From: Galeopsis tetrahit
Taxonomy: Eukaryota; Streptophyta; Magnoliopsida; Lamiales; Lamiaceae
Direction of reading: 5' to 3'
DNA length: 64,000 nt
Assembly: GCA_963675135.1 (NCBI GenBank)
Contig: OY776120.1
Span: 26,750,001 to 26,814,000 of the forward strand
Every line of letters starts with the position of its first letter. The stretch's first letter is position 1. Made by a program: the position numbers and the translations under genes. Shown one piece after another: positions 33,996 through 45,101 of this stretch. The notes under the pieces were generated by a model that saw nothing but the letters and a program-made list of their open reading frames with translations, ran no database searches and was not told the origin of the DNA.

Positions 33996-36900
33996 TTACT
34001 TGGAAAAAGTTGGTCGAGGCCTTACATCGTTGATAACACAGATAATACAACTACTAGGAACTTCTTCTAACCAATTCTGCTCCCAACCAATTTGATCACC
34101 CAGATGGGCAAGGCTGTGAGCCACCATGTTCGAGGTCCTTCTCGAGAAGAGGAACGAGAGGTTGTTTGTATGATGAGCTATTTCTCGGATGTCTTCCACC
34201 ATTAACATGGTATAGTGATCTGCCTCCAACTCCCCTTTAAGAGCTCGGATGAGCGTTTCAGAATCCGACTCAATTTCCATATCCCGGATCCCACTCTCCG
34301 AAGCTCGACGGATGGCATGTCTCAAGGCCAAGGCTTCGAGCAGGGTACTATTCCCAGCTGCTGTAGTTCGAAGGCTTCCCGATAAAAGCACTTCCCCTCC
34401 ATCGTTTCTAACGACGTAATCATAACCCACCGAGCCATCACCAAAATTTGCGACGTCCGAGTTCAGCTTGTTTCTTCCCGATGGTGGGAGTTTCCATTTC
34501 TCATCGGCAGGGCTTCGGTGCTCTGTTTGACTCCTGCGGGGTGGGGTGGATAGTGCATGAATTAGATTCAAAGCCTGTGATGCTTGCTTTTTTGGGTCAG
34601 GCCTTCGGTTTTCAAATCGGAATTTGTTACGAGCAACCCATATGTTGTACGCTCCCAGCAAGTATGTTTAAAGGTTGAGTTCTGAATACCCTGAAAATCA
34701 ATGAGAATAGATGATAGCCCTCAAGTGTGGACTGCGCTCGGACAGGTAAGAAGGACATGAGCCACTGTTTCCATAGTTTCTCCACACAAAGTACACTAGC
34801 CGTCGACTATCATTCCCCGTCTGGCCAAATTATCCATTGTCGGAAGGGCATTGATGCAAGCTCTCCAAAGAAAGTGTCGGGTACTCGGGGGAATTCTAAG
34901 CTGCCACAACTTGTTCCACATGGGTGTGGGATTGCTACAGGCTGGGAGATCCAAGCCTCTTTTAGAGAGGGTCTTCTTTGCGAGGTAGTAAGCTGATTTT
35001 ACTTTAAAGCGACCATGGCTTGTCTCCGCCCAGATTCTCTTATCCGGGGTATCCCGATTGCTTAACGGCATGGATAGAATAGCAGTTGCATCTTCCCTAC
35101 AGAAACTTTGTGAAACTCGAGTCTTAATCCAAGAGTGGGTGGTGGGGTCAATAAGATCAGCCACCATGGATAACTCAGGCGAGTGAGTGGGCTGTTTGGG
35201 GGGTGAGTGTAAGTTGTCCTTCCAAATCCAACGGTCAGAGACACACTGAATCGAAGCCCCATTTCCCACCCTCCAAGCGCTACCTGCTGAAATGAGCTCA
35301 CGCGAGCTTAAGATACTGTGCTAAATATAGCTAGGTTGGTGTCCAACACCTGCTGATTCGATTGTTCCTCTGGGATAGTACTTAGCGTTCAGGATACTGG
35401 CAGCCAAAGACGTGGGGTGGAGACTTAATCTCCAAAACTGCTTAGCAACCATAGCAATGTTGAAGAGGTGCATCTCTCGAAATCCGAGTCCCCCATCCCG
35501 TTTTGAAGCTATGAGTTTGTCCCAACTTGCCCAGTGCACCTTTCTCTCCCTCTCCAATGCTCCCCAATAAAATTTAGCAACTACTCTCTCAATCTCCTCA
35601 CACAAGGATCGAGGGAAAATGAAACAGCTCATGGCGTATGTCGGGATAGCTTGAGCCACTGATTTGAGCAAGATTTCTCTTCCAGCTTTTGTGAGAGCTC
35701 GCTCCTTCCAGCCTTCGATTTGCCGACCATTGTGGGTAATCCCAAGTATTTCGAATATTTTTCCACCGTTCTAGCCCCAAGCTGGCAGCCGAATTCCTTC
35801 TTCTTTTCCTCCGAGATGTTGACACTCGCTGTAAGTTCTGATTTATCCAAGTTCACACATTGTCCCGAGGCTACCTCATAAAGAGAAATAATCTCCTTAA
35901 CTTTATCGACTTCCCCCTGGGATGCACGGAAAAAGAGGATGATGTCGTCAGTAAAGAAGAGATGTGAGATAGGAGGTGCCCGTCTCGCCACTCTAAAGCC
36001 TGTGATGTCCCCCTGGTTCTCCACCTGTCGAATGAGAGAAGAGAAACCCTCTGCACAAATAAGGAGAGAGGGGATCTCCTTGACGGAGTCCCCTTTGAGG
36101 GTGGAAGAGAGTCGATGGCTGCCCATTAATCAACAACGAGTAAGAGACTGTTGAAACACAGCGCAAAACCAAATCAATCCAATACAGATTAAATCCCAGC
36201 CTAGAACACATGTCCCTCAAAAAAACCCCACTCGATCCTATCATAGGCCTTACTCATATCAAGTTTTAGTGCAAGAGCTCTCTTTCTACCCTTTTTCTTT
36301 TTTCTCATGGAGTGAAAGATTTCAAAAGCCACCAATGCATTATCCGTAATGATCCTATTAGGAATGAAAGCACTCTGATGAGGGGAGATGATGTCATTTA
36401 TAATCAATTTCAGCCTATTCGCGATTGTTTTGGTAATCACCCTAACAATGACGTTGCACAAGCTAATAGGTCTAAAATCTTTTGTAGTTTCCAGGGTTTT
36501 GAGTTTTGGGATGAGGATGATGTGGGTGTGGTTTAGAGATGTAGGATCCCCTCCATTGTTAAGGATGTTAAGACATGTGTTAATAAAAGAAGATTCAACA
36601 ATTTGCCAAAAGGATTGAAAAAAGAGAGGGGGCATACCATCGGGTCCTAGAGACTTTGTCGGATGCATTTGCTTTAAGGCCTTCTTGACTTCCTCCGATG
36701 TGTAGGGGCGTGAAAGAATCCCATTCATCTCGCGCGTGACTCGGGGCTCCACTGCTGCTGTAACTCTAGTCGAATCACTTTGGCCTGAGGAAGTAAAGAG
36801 ATGGATATAATAGTTCCTGAACCTGTACTATTTTTTCCTCCTTTGAAATCCATTCCCCCATGCCGTCTCTGATCCTTAAAATAGAGTTTCTTTCTCTCCT

Positions 36901-38028
36901 CTGGGCAGCCTTTTTGTGGAAAAAACTAGTATTTCTATCACCATCTTTTAGCCACAGTGCTCGCGATCGTTGTCCCCACCAAATTTCCTCATGCCGGAGC
37001 AACTCATCAATCTCAGCCTCGAGTGCCTTTGCTTCTGTGATGGCAGATTCAGTTTGGGCCCCCTGTTGGATATCATCCAACCTTTCCTTTTCCCTCTTTA
37101 TTTTCTTACTGATATTACCAAAGGTTTTCTCGGCCCAGGCCAAAAGATGTTCACCACACTGATTAGTTCGAGCATAAAAGTTGAGACTGGAATTGTTTGA
37201 ACCCCACGATTTTCTAATTATCTCCTCACATTCCTCCTTCTCCATCCACATCTTCTCAAAACGATACACCTTAACTCTCTTCCCGCTTCAGCCCGATCTC
37301 TCAACACTCTTGCGGCTTCCACGAACCACCACTGGGGAATGATCTGAATTGATACGGGATCGGTGGATGACCGTCGTTACTGGGAAAATCAGCCGCCATT
37401 GTGGATTTGCCAAAGCTCGATCTAGGCGCTCTTGTATGTTCTCCGCTCCTATCCTACCGTTTGACCATGTAAAGGGGTAGCCCGTGTACCCCAAGTCCTG
37501 AAGCTCAAATTTGTTGATGGTATTTCGAAAGTCCTCCATACTCAGTGAGAGTCGAGGGTTACCTCCCATTTTCTCATGTGACTACAGTATTTCGTTAAAG
37601 TCCCCCAAGCAGAGCCAAGGGGTTCCCAGTGATGGGTGACTCTGCTCCATCAGTTTCCAAGTATGCTTTCGGTTCTGTTTCTCGGGCCATCCATAAATTC
37701 CTGTAAGAAACCAAGCTACACACTCCGCCGTTGCATCCACCCCAAAAGCAATGTGGTTTGTTGAGAAGGATGAAAGAGAGAGTGTAAGCTTATTTCTCCA
37801 TAGCAGAAAAAACCCTCCTTTCCTAGAGTTGCCCTCCCCAATACAGTCGACGGGGAAACAACCATCGAATCGAAGAGCACCACAATTAAGAGATTTCATT
37901 TGGATACATTTCATCTTCGTTTCCATGAGGAAAACTATATCCGGATTTTCCTCGTGGAGGAGCTTCTTGAGTGCTCGAACTGCCGCTTCGTTCCCAAGCC
38001 CGCGACAGTTCTAACTAAGGGCGATCAT
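33996..38028 (-). pseudogene. LINE ORF2: endonuclease, reverse transcriptase, RNase H
   Basis: ATG at 38028 begins MIALS then TAG at 38013-38011 where the family has Trp, then NCRGLGNEAAVRAL. Blocks in order: AP-type endonuclease (CLGDFNEIL, SDHSPV; 37288-38028), a linker (36775-37269), reverse transcriptase (GPDGMPPLFF, DFRPISLCN, ALKLDMSKAYDR, GLRQGDPLSP, active-site FTDD; about 35600-36752), zf-RVT (34796-35269) and RNase H (about 34000-34661). In-frame stops at 38011, 37570, 37288, 35321 and 34793 and at least four frameshifts break it. Catalysis in cis is impossible. Confidence 0.88.
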
Positions 38029-38033
38029 TGTGA

Positions 38034-39698
38034 TCAGCGGGACTGCATCGCAGTCTCCGCCACTATCTCAATTGCCTCTGTCTGTCCTTCGGTGCCCTCG
38101 GGTCTTTTTTTTTTTTTTCCTTCATGATCAATGTCCATCTCATCTGTATGTTTTCTCTTTTTTGTTAGTTTGGACTCTCTGGTACTGGTTATCCTCACGG
38201 CTGGGGGGTGCTGTTTTTGTATGGTTGGTTTTATTGGTAGGTTTGTGGGTTTTGGTTTATGTGTTACTGTGGGATTACAGAGTGGGGGTTTGGATTCGGT
38301 TAGGTTTGGTGGAGGTTCGTAAAGACCCTTTGATGGGAAGAGGCTTAAGTGAGGTTCTCGGGTATAAGGGGTTTGCGTTATCTGATGTGAGTGGGGTTTT
38401 TGGGTTGGTGTAGGGTTACATGGGGTTGTGATAGCTCTTTTGGTTTTTTGGAGGATTTGGGGGGTACGTGCATGGGTGGGGTAGGTGGGAGTGTTTGTTT
38501 GTTGATTATACAGAAGGGTTGGATTGGGTTGTTGGTTAAGTAAATGTGGGGGTTTGGGTGTTGTTTCTGTGTTTGGGGTATGTGGGCTTCTGGGTTGGCA
38601 CATTATGATGAGATCATTCAATGGCAATACAGAAGCTTCAGTGCGGTTGTTGGGAGAATCATTTTGTTGGGTCCCCCGGTTCCCCACATGGGAAATGAGT
38701 TGTTCTCCACCACTTGATGCCTCCTCTTGTTTTCTTTTCTGTCCTATAAAGTCCTCATCAATTGTCATCTTATTATCCTCCCCTTCTTGCACTGCTACTC
38801 GTTCAAGTGACCCTCTCACTTGCTCAACTTCCTTGTTATCCCCCTCTTTAGTTGTTGTCTTGGTCGGCTCTTCTCCCGTGTCATTCTCCGTCTTGTGATT
38901 CCAATTTTTCCGAAAGGATTCGAACAACCGTCTTCTCGTGGGGGATCCTCTGTTAGATGAGCTACTCCTCTCATCGCTTGTAGTAGAGATGTAGGCCTTT
39001 TTCCATGGGGAGGCTCGCAGACCCCCTCCAAACGGGAGCTTCTCATCTGGTATGCCTTGTATTTCACTTTCGTCGTTAACGATGTCACATTCCTTCTTTT
39101 TGTGGCCAAACATACCACAAACATAGCAAAAATAGGGGAGTCTCTCATATGTGAAGGGTATACATAGAGAAGACGAGCTTAGCTCCAAGGTTGTTCCCTT
39201 GCTCAGCGGTTTCCTCAAATCTATCATAACTTTCGCCTGAACGCTCCTAGAGAGACCATCGAGGGAGGCAGAGTCAATTTCCAGCAGGGTACCACAGGTA
39301 TTTGCAATTTTTTCCACAATGATGTGATTTCGTGCGGCTAGTGGTAAGTCATACATGCGGATCCAGAAGCCAGCAGTCTCAAGTTGCATCTGGGAAGGTT
39401 GTTCCCCCATGCCCAGCTCCTTTAGAACTAGGAGGTTTTTCTCAAAATGCCATGGTTCTCTTTCAAGGATATCCTTCATATCAATTTCACTCTTGAAAAG
39501 GAAAGAGAACAGATTCTTCCCTACTTCCTTTGCAGTAAAACCCTTGGTTGTTCTCATTGCCCTCTTCATAGCTTCGAGGAAGCCGTAAGCGTTGAAAGGC
39601 TTTGAGGTAAGCACCTTTCCTATCAAGCAACATGTAGATTTATTCTTCCCCAACAGTTCCTTGTCGGCTATTCGAACTATATTTTCCTTTCCCGTCAT
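38034..39698 (-). CDS. LINE ORF1: DUF4283 / CCHC zinc-knuckle protein
   Basis: An uninterrupted 554-aa frame starting MTGKENIVRIADKEL. Residues about 20-170 form the DUF4283 domain seen in plant LINE ORF1 (LIGKVLTSKP, WHFEKNLLVL, FWIRMYDLPL). A CCHC knuckle, CYVCGMFGHKKKEC, follows near residue 195, then a long Pro/Thr/Lys-rich disordered tail. Family role: RNA binding and RNP assembly. It is the only element gene here still open from end to end while its ORF2 is dead. TGA is separated by 5 bases from the ORF2 start. Confidence 0.88.
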   Translation of the reverse strand: MTGKENIVRIADKELLGKNKSTCCLIGKVLTSKPFNAYGFLEAMKRAMRTTKGFTAKEVGKNLFSFLFKSEIDMKDILEREPWHFEKNLLVLKELGMGEQPSQMQLETAGFWIRMYDLPLAARNHIIVEKIANTCGTLLEIDSASLDGLSRSVQAKVMIDLRKPLSKGTTLELSSSSLCIPFTYERLPYFCYVCGMFGHKKKECDIVNDESEIQGIPDEKLPFGGGLRASPWKKAYISTTSDERSSSSNRGSPTRRRLFESFRKNWNHKTENDTGEEPTKTTTKEGDNKEVEQVRGSLERVAVQEGEDNKMTIDEDFIGQKRKQEEASSGGEQLISHVGNRGTQQNDSPNNRTEASVLPLNDLIIMCQPRSPHTPNTETTPKPPHLLNQQPNPTLLYNQQTNTPTYPTHARTPQILQKTKRAITTPCNPTPTQKPHSHQITQTPYTREPHLSLFPSKGLYEPPPNLTESKPPLCNPTVTHKPKPTNLPIKPTIQKQHPPAVRITSTRESKLTKKRKHTDEMDIDHEGKKKKRPEGTEGQTEAIEIVAETAMQSR

Positions 39699-39997
39699 AA
39701 CTCCTTTTATCTCTGGATCCCGAGGCCAAAGATCTACGCTATGTCGAGCAAGGTCAGTAGAGCCCGAAGTCGCGCGTTGCTCAGAACGGTAGATCCTGCA
39801 TCACTCCCAAACACAGAAAAACAGAGAAAGAGAAATTAGGGGTATGTGAAATGTCTTTTGTACCCCTCCTGCACATTTTAAAAAAAAAGGGCGGATGAGT
39901 ACACCCACCGTCTATCTAACGCGGAAATACAAACACTCGATCATTCTTCTCTTTCCCAAAACTTTCCAATTCTGTAAATTCGATTTTGAGAGCGCGG

Positions 39998-40060
39998 ATG
40001 GAGTCGAAAATGGTCGATTATGATGTAATAACTACTAGTGGTGGTGCCAAAGACTCATTT
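39998..40060 (+). other. Exon-like ORF start inside the MULE
   Basis: ATG followed by 20 codons (MESKMVDYDVITTSGG then AKDSF) ending at a GTAAGT donor. It could be exon 1 of the element's own lost gene or a captured host exon; nothing downstream continues it clearly. Confidence 0.35.
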
Positions 40061-40129
40061 GTAAGTTATTTATTATGTTTTGAAAGATTTGTTTTTTGAA
40101 AGTGAAAGAGTTTTTATATTTAGGGTTAC

Positions 40130-40615
40130 CCAATGTTCGAAAATTAGTTCCCAACATGACACCAATGTTCGAAAATTAGTTTCCAACATGACACCAATAT
40201 TCGAAAATTAGTTCCCAACATGACACCAATGTTCGAAAATTAGTTCCCAACATAACACCAATGTTCGAAAATTTGTTCCGCATGTTTTACTTGGTCGAAT
40301 TTAAAACCCAAAACCCTCTGTTGGGAACAAAGTTTCCAACATATGGCCAATGTTCGAAAATAAGTTCCCAACATGACACCAATGTTCGAAAATTAGTTAC
40401 GCAAGTTTTACTTAGTCGAATTTAAAACCCAAAACCCTCTGTTGGGAATAAATTTTCGAACATATGCCCAATGTTCGAAAATTAGTTCCCAACATGACAC
40501 CAATGTTCGAAAATTAGTTCCCAACATGACACCAATGTTCGAAAATTAGTTCCCAACATGACACCAATGTTCAAAAATTAGTTCCCAACAAATAAGCCAT
40601 GTTCGAAAAATTTGT
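40130..40615. repeat. 32-bp tandem repeat array in the MULE
   Basis: Units of form ACACCAATGTTCGAAAATTA plus GTTCCCAACATG, about a dozen copies with few changes. Two longer blocks containing TTTACTTGGTCGAATTTAAA and AACCCTCTGTTGGGAA interrupt it at about 40276 and 40398, making a higher-order unit of roughly 122 bp. Confidence 0.85.
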
Positions 40616-41316
40616 CCCGGACATCTCCTCTATGTTCTAAAAACCAGTCAAAATTCGTTCAATTTTCCCTAAACCGTTTCATTTCTTCCTAAACCATGTC
40701 AATTAGATGCCCATTGGTTTATTTTCATCCTAACACATCAAATATTGATACATTGTACACATAAACATGATTATAACACAAAAAACCAACCTTAATCAAC
40801 ACATGCATGAAAGTAACACCAAATTCAAAAAACAAAACATAAACCCTACAACAATAAAATCAATGTTTCAATCAACAAAAACCGAAATTAAACACGCGTC
40901 CTCCTCTTCTCAAATATAAGCAAGAAAAATTAACCTTTAACCATTTTTGCAAAAAAGAAAAAAAAAGGCTTCGTCCTCTTCTTCTAAAAAAAACGATGCG
41001 CCCGTGTTCTCTCTCTCTCTCTTGTTCGACGTCGCAGGTGAAATGGAGTGAGGTTCTCTTTTTGAAGGGGGGAACGGTGGAGTGGGAGTGGGGGAGAAGA
41101 GTGGGGAATGGGGGAGAAGAGTAGAGTGGGGGAGAAGTTTGGGGAAGATGGGAGGGGTGGGTGTACCGAATGGAGGGAGGAAGGGGGAGAAATGTTAAGG
41201 GCAATTTTGGGTTTTTCACGTGGGTGTCCTCATCCGTTTTGTGTGTGTTCTCATCGTGTGGGTGTACTCATAGTATATTTGGGTGCCTTTAGCCGCGCCC
41301 TTAAGAAATTTCTTTA

Positions 41317-41504
41317 ACTTTTTTTAATGTATGTGGACCGCTCGGCCCATAGTTGAGCCCATATAGAATATATGTTTATAGTGAAATGGCGGCTATTTAA
41401 TGAGCTTCTAGGGAGATGAGAGTAACCTGAAAAAGTACTACTCCTATTAACTTTGATGGGACCTTCTACATGTAGTCAAAGTGTTGTATGGTGTTGTATA
41501 TAGT
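41317..41504. repeat. Duplicated segment, copy 1 (see 54073)
   Basis: AATGTATGTGGACCGCTCGG and the following 185 bp are nearly identical to 54073-54255. Copy 1 continues, split by a solo LTR and a Pack-MULE, up to about 44960. Confidence 0.85.
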
Positions 41505-42857
41505 TGTTGGGATATGAATCCTTGAAACAATGTTCTAATTGATGATTGTATGTTTTGATGGCCAAAAGCAACTTAAAGTTAGTAATATATGTGGTTTTAA
41601 GTCATCTTAACTAAGTAATATGAAATAAGTTTACTGATCTTAATGAGATATTGAAAACTGAGTTACTGATCTTATTGTGTTTACAGATCTGATATATGAA
41701 CTGTTAGGAACTAAGCTGATGTTTTGTATTGTATAGACAGCGTATAGTATAGGACTTAGATGTACTCTGCTGTATATAGTTTAGTTGATGTATAGATAGG
41801 TTTTATATATGTTAAGTTGTATTTGATTGTATTCGGCATTGTAAAAGTTTAGAACAGTAGTTTAGAACACTAGATTAGAAGAAGATCAGAAGACTAATGA
41901 AGACTCAGAAGACTACTTCAGAATAAGAAGACTTCAAAGAAGAGTTGAAGAGAAGCTTAGAAGAATTCTGGAGAAGTACAGAACAGTTTTAAGAACTGTG
42001 CTGACTGGCTCAGAACAGTAAAAATCAGAACAGTAAGTTACTATGCTGAGTTGGTGAATTTGAAGAATAAGTTTGGAAAACTTATTTAAAGAGTAACTGA
42101 AGATATATTTGAAGATATGCTGACTTGGAATAAGAAGGAAGTTACAAAGTTGGTTACAAGAAGAAGTTACAAAAACAGTTTTAGAGTTAGTTCACAAACT
42201 GCTAACTGTCATACTAAATTCTATAAATATTGTGTGTTCTCCTACTGCTGAAGACTACTGAACAATTACTGATCTTAGAGAATTCAAGAGCAAGTCTACA
42301 AGCAAGAACTCACAGAGTTAAGGAAATCGAACTAAGGAGAAGCCACTGAATTGAAGAGAAGAATCAAAAGCTACTCAAAGAGAAGTTTTACTTTTCAATT
42401 TTAAGTTTGTGTTTTGTAAACAAGTGTGCTAGTTACTTTTAGAATTATTAGTAGATCGAAGATACACTTGGGAGTGTAATCGAAAAGATCACAGTCTTAA
42501 TCTTGGGACTTTAAGCCACAAGAAACTCAAGGAAGAGTAATAAAACATCACAACTGGGATTGTGAGAGTGGATGTAGACTTATTGGTCGAACCACTATAA
42601 AATTCTGTGTTCTTTATTTTCTGTTTGATATTTGTTTAAACAAGAACAGTAGAATTTACTAAGTAAAGATCTAAATAAAAGTTGAGTATAAAACTAAAAC
42701 TGGAAGTACTGATCTGACTCAGTAAGAACAGTACTATTCAGAACACTATTCCGCATTATAAACTCTGATATTTTGAAAGATTTTTAAAAAGTCTATTCAC
42801 CCCTCCCCTCTAGACTTTTACTAGCTTAATCAATCTTAACTCAACTTGGGACCAACA
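41505..42857 (+). repeat. Solo LTR with 5-bp target duplication
   Basis: 1353 bp starting TGTTGGGATATG and ending GGGACCAACA, flanked by ATAGT at 41500-41504 and 42858-42862. A TATA box, TATAAATA, lies at 42222-42229. The TGTTGG/CCAACA ends match the copia LTR at 3541. No internal element sequence remains, so it arose by LTR-LTR recombination. The paralogous segment near 54260 has the unoccupied site. Confidence 0.92.
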
Positions 42858-42967
42858 ATAGTTAATTAAATCTGGGGGAAATTGTTATTAGAGTCATATC
42901 ACTAAGACTTTTTTCTAATAGGGAATAGCTTATTGTTTTTTATCCAATGGAGTCAAATTAGGGAGTT

Positions 42968-43192
42968 GTGCCATTTGGGGAGTTGTTGCCGCCGCCCAAA
43001 CCAAGACAAAGCAGCACCTTGACCGCCGTCGTTGCTTTGCCGCCGCGCTGGCCGAGGAAGACGAAGTGGCCGAAGAAGAAAGCCTCGTGGACAACTTCGT
43101 CTGGCCGTCGAAGACGAAGCAGCCGCCTAGCCGAAGGCCTACGATCTGTTCGGGGAATAAGGTTAGTCGTACTGTTGATTTCTTCTCTTTGA
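42968..43192 (+). pseudogene. GC-rich captured coding-like block
   Basis: A 74-codon frame far richer in GC than its surroundings, Arg/Lys/Pro rich (LPPRWPRKTKWPKKKAS), ending before a GAATAAGGTTAG stretch. Probably a captured exon; the source is not recognised. Confidence 0.35.
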
Positions 43193-43514
43193 ACTTTCGT
43201 CGAACACAAAAGACGCATTGTTTTTAGTTTTAGATCTGCGGAATGAAAAGACGGAGTATGAAAGTTTTGCAATGTTATATTATCAATTTCTTGGCAATAA
43301 TTTCGTGATTTAGTGCAATGACGTAGAAGAAATGTGGGTTGATTTTGATAGTATAAGGCAATTATTGAAAAAGTCACATATAATTTTTATTCTCTATCAC
43401 TTATGTGTAAGATTACACTGTCGTCTGAGTGTTTTATGTAACTTTTTAACTATAGAAAGTTTTATTTTTTTCTAATTGAGATATACTTTGATTCTTTCAA
43501 AGCCTTATGTAGAC

Positions 43515-43876
43515 ACCAGTTGAAGAAAAACATAAATCACATGGTTTATCGACAGAAAATTGTACAGATCACAATTTTGAAAGGATGGGACCTTCACAAT
43601 CCTGTGGCAAGGCTGAAAATGACTGTTTTCCACCCTCCCAGAATATCAATTGCTTCCCCGTTATTGGCCTCGAATAACTGACCAGGAGTTGCAACAAATA
43701 TCTGGAGAGTATCCTTGTCTAACCATTTCTTTTTGTAATTAATTTTAAGCTAAGCACTTTATTAGAATTTTTGTTAGTCTGTGTACTTCCTTAATTTTAT
43801 TGTTTTCCAGCTCGAATTCTACCATTGTTCCGTTATTTGAAAAGGTTCTGAGTGCCAGTGATGCAAGGTTGTGGTA
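43515..43876 (+). pseudogene. Captured fragment of a VAL/HSI2-type B3 gene
   Basis: One exon piece reads RYWPRITDQELQQISG, and after a 102-bp intron (43709-43810) the frame continues NSTIVPLFEKVLSASDA. This is the lead-in to the B3 DNA-binding domain of VAL1/VAL2-type repressors. The match ends before the DNA-contacting part of B3. A frameshift separates the upstream part (about 43515-43650, VEEKHKSHGLSTENC) from the conserved part. The intron starts GTATCCTTG and contains TTCCTTAAT before CCAG, so it looks U12-type GT-AG. Confidence 0.8.
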
Positions 43877-44777
43877 GTGGTGACCGAGCGACAGCGGCGG
43901 CCATCGGTAGCTATAAATTATTTATTTATTTATGGTGGAGATCATTGGTGTAAATATTTTCTTCCTTGATTCAAATATTTTCTTTCTTGTAGCATTCATA
44001 GGCCCATGCAATCTAGATGTCTTTGCATTGTATTTGATCTTGATGAAACACTTATAGTTGCAAATACAATGTGTTCATTTGATGAAGCACTTATTTGCAA
44101 AATAGTTATCATATTTTAATCTAATTTTATGAAATGATTTAAATTATGCATAAGTGGTATGCAAAATAGTCATCATATTTCAATCGAATGCATTATGCAT
44201 AACGTGATATGCAACATAATCATCATATTTTGAATTATGCATAATGTTATATGCAAAATAATCATCTGATATTAATTAAATTGTAAGAAATTATTTGAAT
44301 TATGCATAAGTGATATGCAAAATAGTCATCATATTTCAATCGAATGCATTATGCATAACTTGATATGCAACATAATCATCATATTTTGAATTATGCATAA
44401 CGTTATATGCAAAATAATCATCATATTTTAATTAAATGGTAATAAATGATTTATTTTGAAAAGTTAATTAAATGCACTTATTAAATAAATTTAAAAATCT
44501 AATTAATTAAAAAAGTTTCAAATTATAAAATATCTAATTAAGTGGCATCTTTTTAGGAATTTTTGAATTATGGAAGGTGATAGAATTACGAAATATGCAT
44601 TTACAAACTGATTTGATGTTTATGCTGACTAATATTAAAGAATTTGAAATTATTTAAATGGAAAAAGGGCAAATCTGTCTTCCTAGGTCCCAATTTGACT
44701 ATATTGGATAAAAAACCAATAAGTTATTCCCTATTAGAAAAAAGTCTTACTGAAATGACTCTAATAACAATTTCCCC

Positions 44778-45101
44778 TTAATTTAATTAATTAAAATATA
44801 TAATTTAAAATTTACATTTTTATCCTTAATTTAATAAAAAAATTATTATATTTATTAATTTAATTAAAATATATAATGTTAAAACTACCTATTTACCCTT
44901 ATATTATTATTTAAATTAACAACAAAAAAACAAATTAAATTAAACAAAAAAAAAAGTCATATGAACCTAAACCTAGAACACGAATACATTGATTTTCTTC
45001 CCCCCTGCGAACACGCACTCCACTAACGCCGCCAAGCCACTGTCCTATTTGTGGCTCAAGCACGTGAACAAGAAAAAAACCATTTTTTTAGTTTGCACGG
45101 T
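44778..45101. other. AT-rich continuation of duplicated segment copy 1
   Basis: TTAATTAAAATATATAATTT and ATTTTTATCC blocks match 54380-54540. No coding frame. Confidence 0.6.

Larger units (their letters stand above)
33963..39800 (-). mobile_element. Nearly full-length plant L1-type LINE
   Basis: Minus-strand element with ORF1 at 38034-39698, ORF2 at 33996-38028 (broken) and a poly(A) tail seen as a T-run at 33963-33975. Order and content (DUF4283 plus zinc knuckle; endonuclease, RT, zf-RVT, RNase H) are those of plant L1-clade LINEs with RNase H. The exact 5' end is uncertain, near 39800, and I found no target duplication. Confidence 0.9.
33923..41300. mobile_element. MULE with 9-bp target duplication, split by a LINE
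   Basis: Terminal inverted repeats start GGGCGCGGCTAAAGGCACCC at 33923 and end with the exact complement at 41300. Both outer flanks are TTAAGAAAT (33914-33922 and 41301-41309), the 9-bp duplication typical of Mutator-like elements. A GAGTACACCCAC block recurs inside both ends, on the left only after the LINE, so the LINE landed inside the left terminal repeat. Without the LINE the element is about 1.5 kb and holds a 32-bp repeat array and a short exon-like start, so it is non-autonomous. Confidence 0.9.
42875..44777 (+). mobile_element. Pack-MULE-like element with captured gene fragments
   Basis: Terminal inverted repeats of about 85 bp (GGGGAAATTGTTATTAGAGT at 42875 and its complement ending 44777; both arms contain AAGACTTTTTTCTAATAGGG). 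The interior has no transposase. It holds a GC-rich coding-like block (42985-43160) and a VAL-type B3 gene fragment (43515-43876). Flanking TTAATTAAA and TTAATTTAA may be a decayed 9-bp duplication. Confidence 0.8.
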
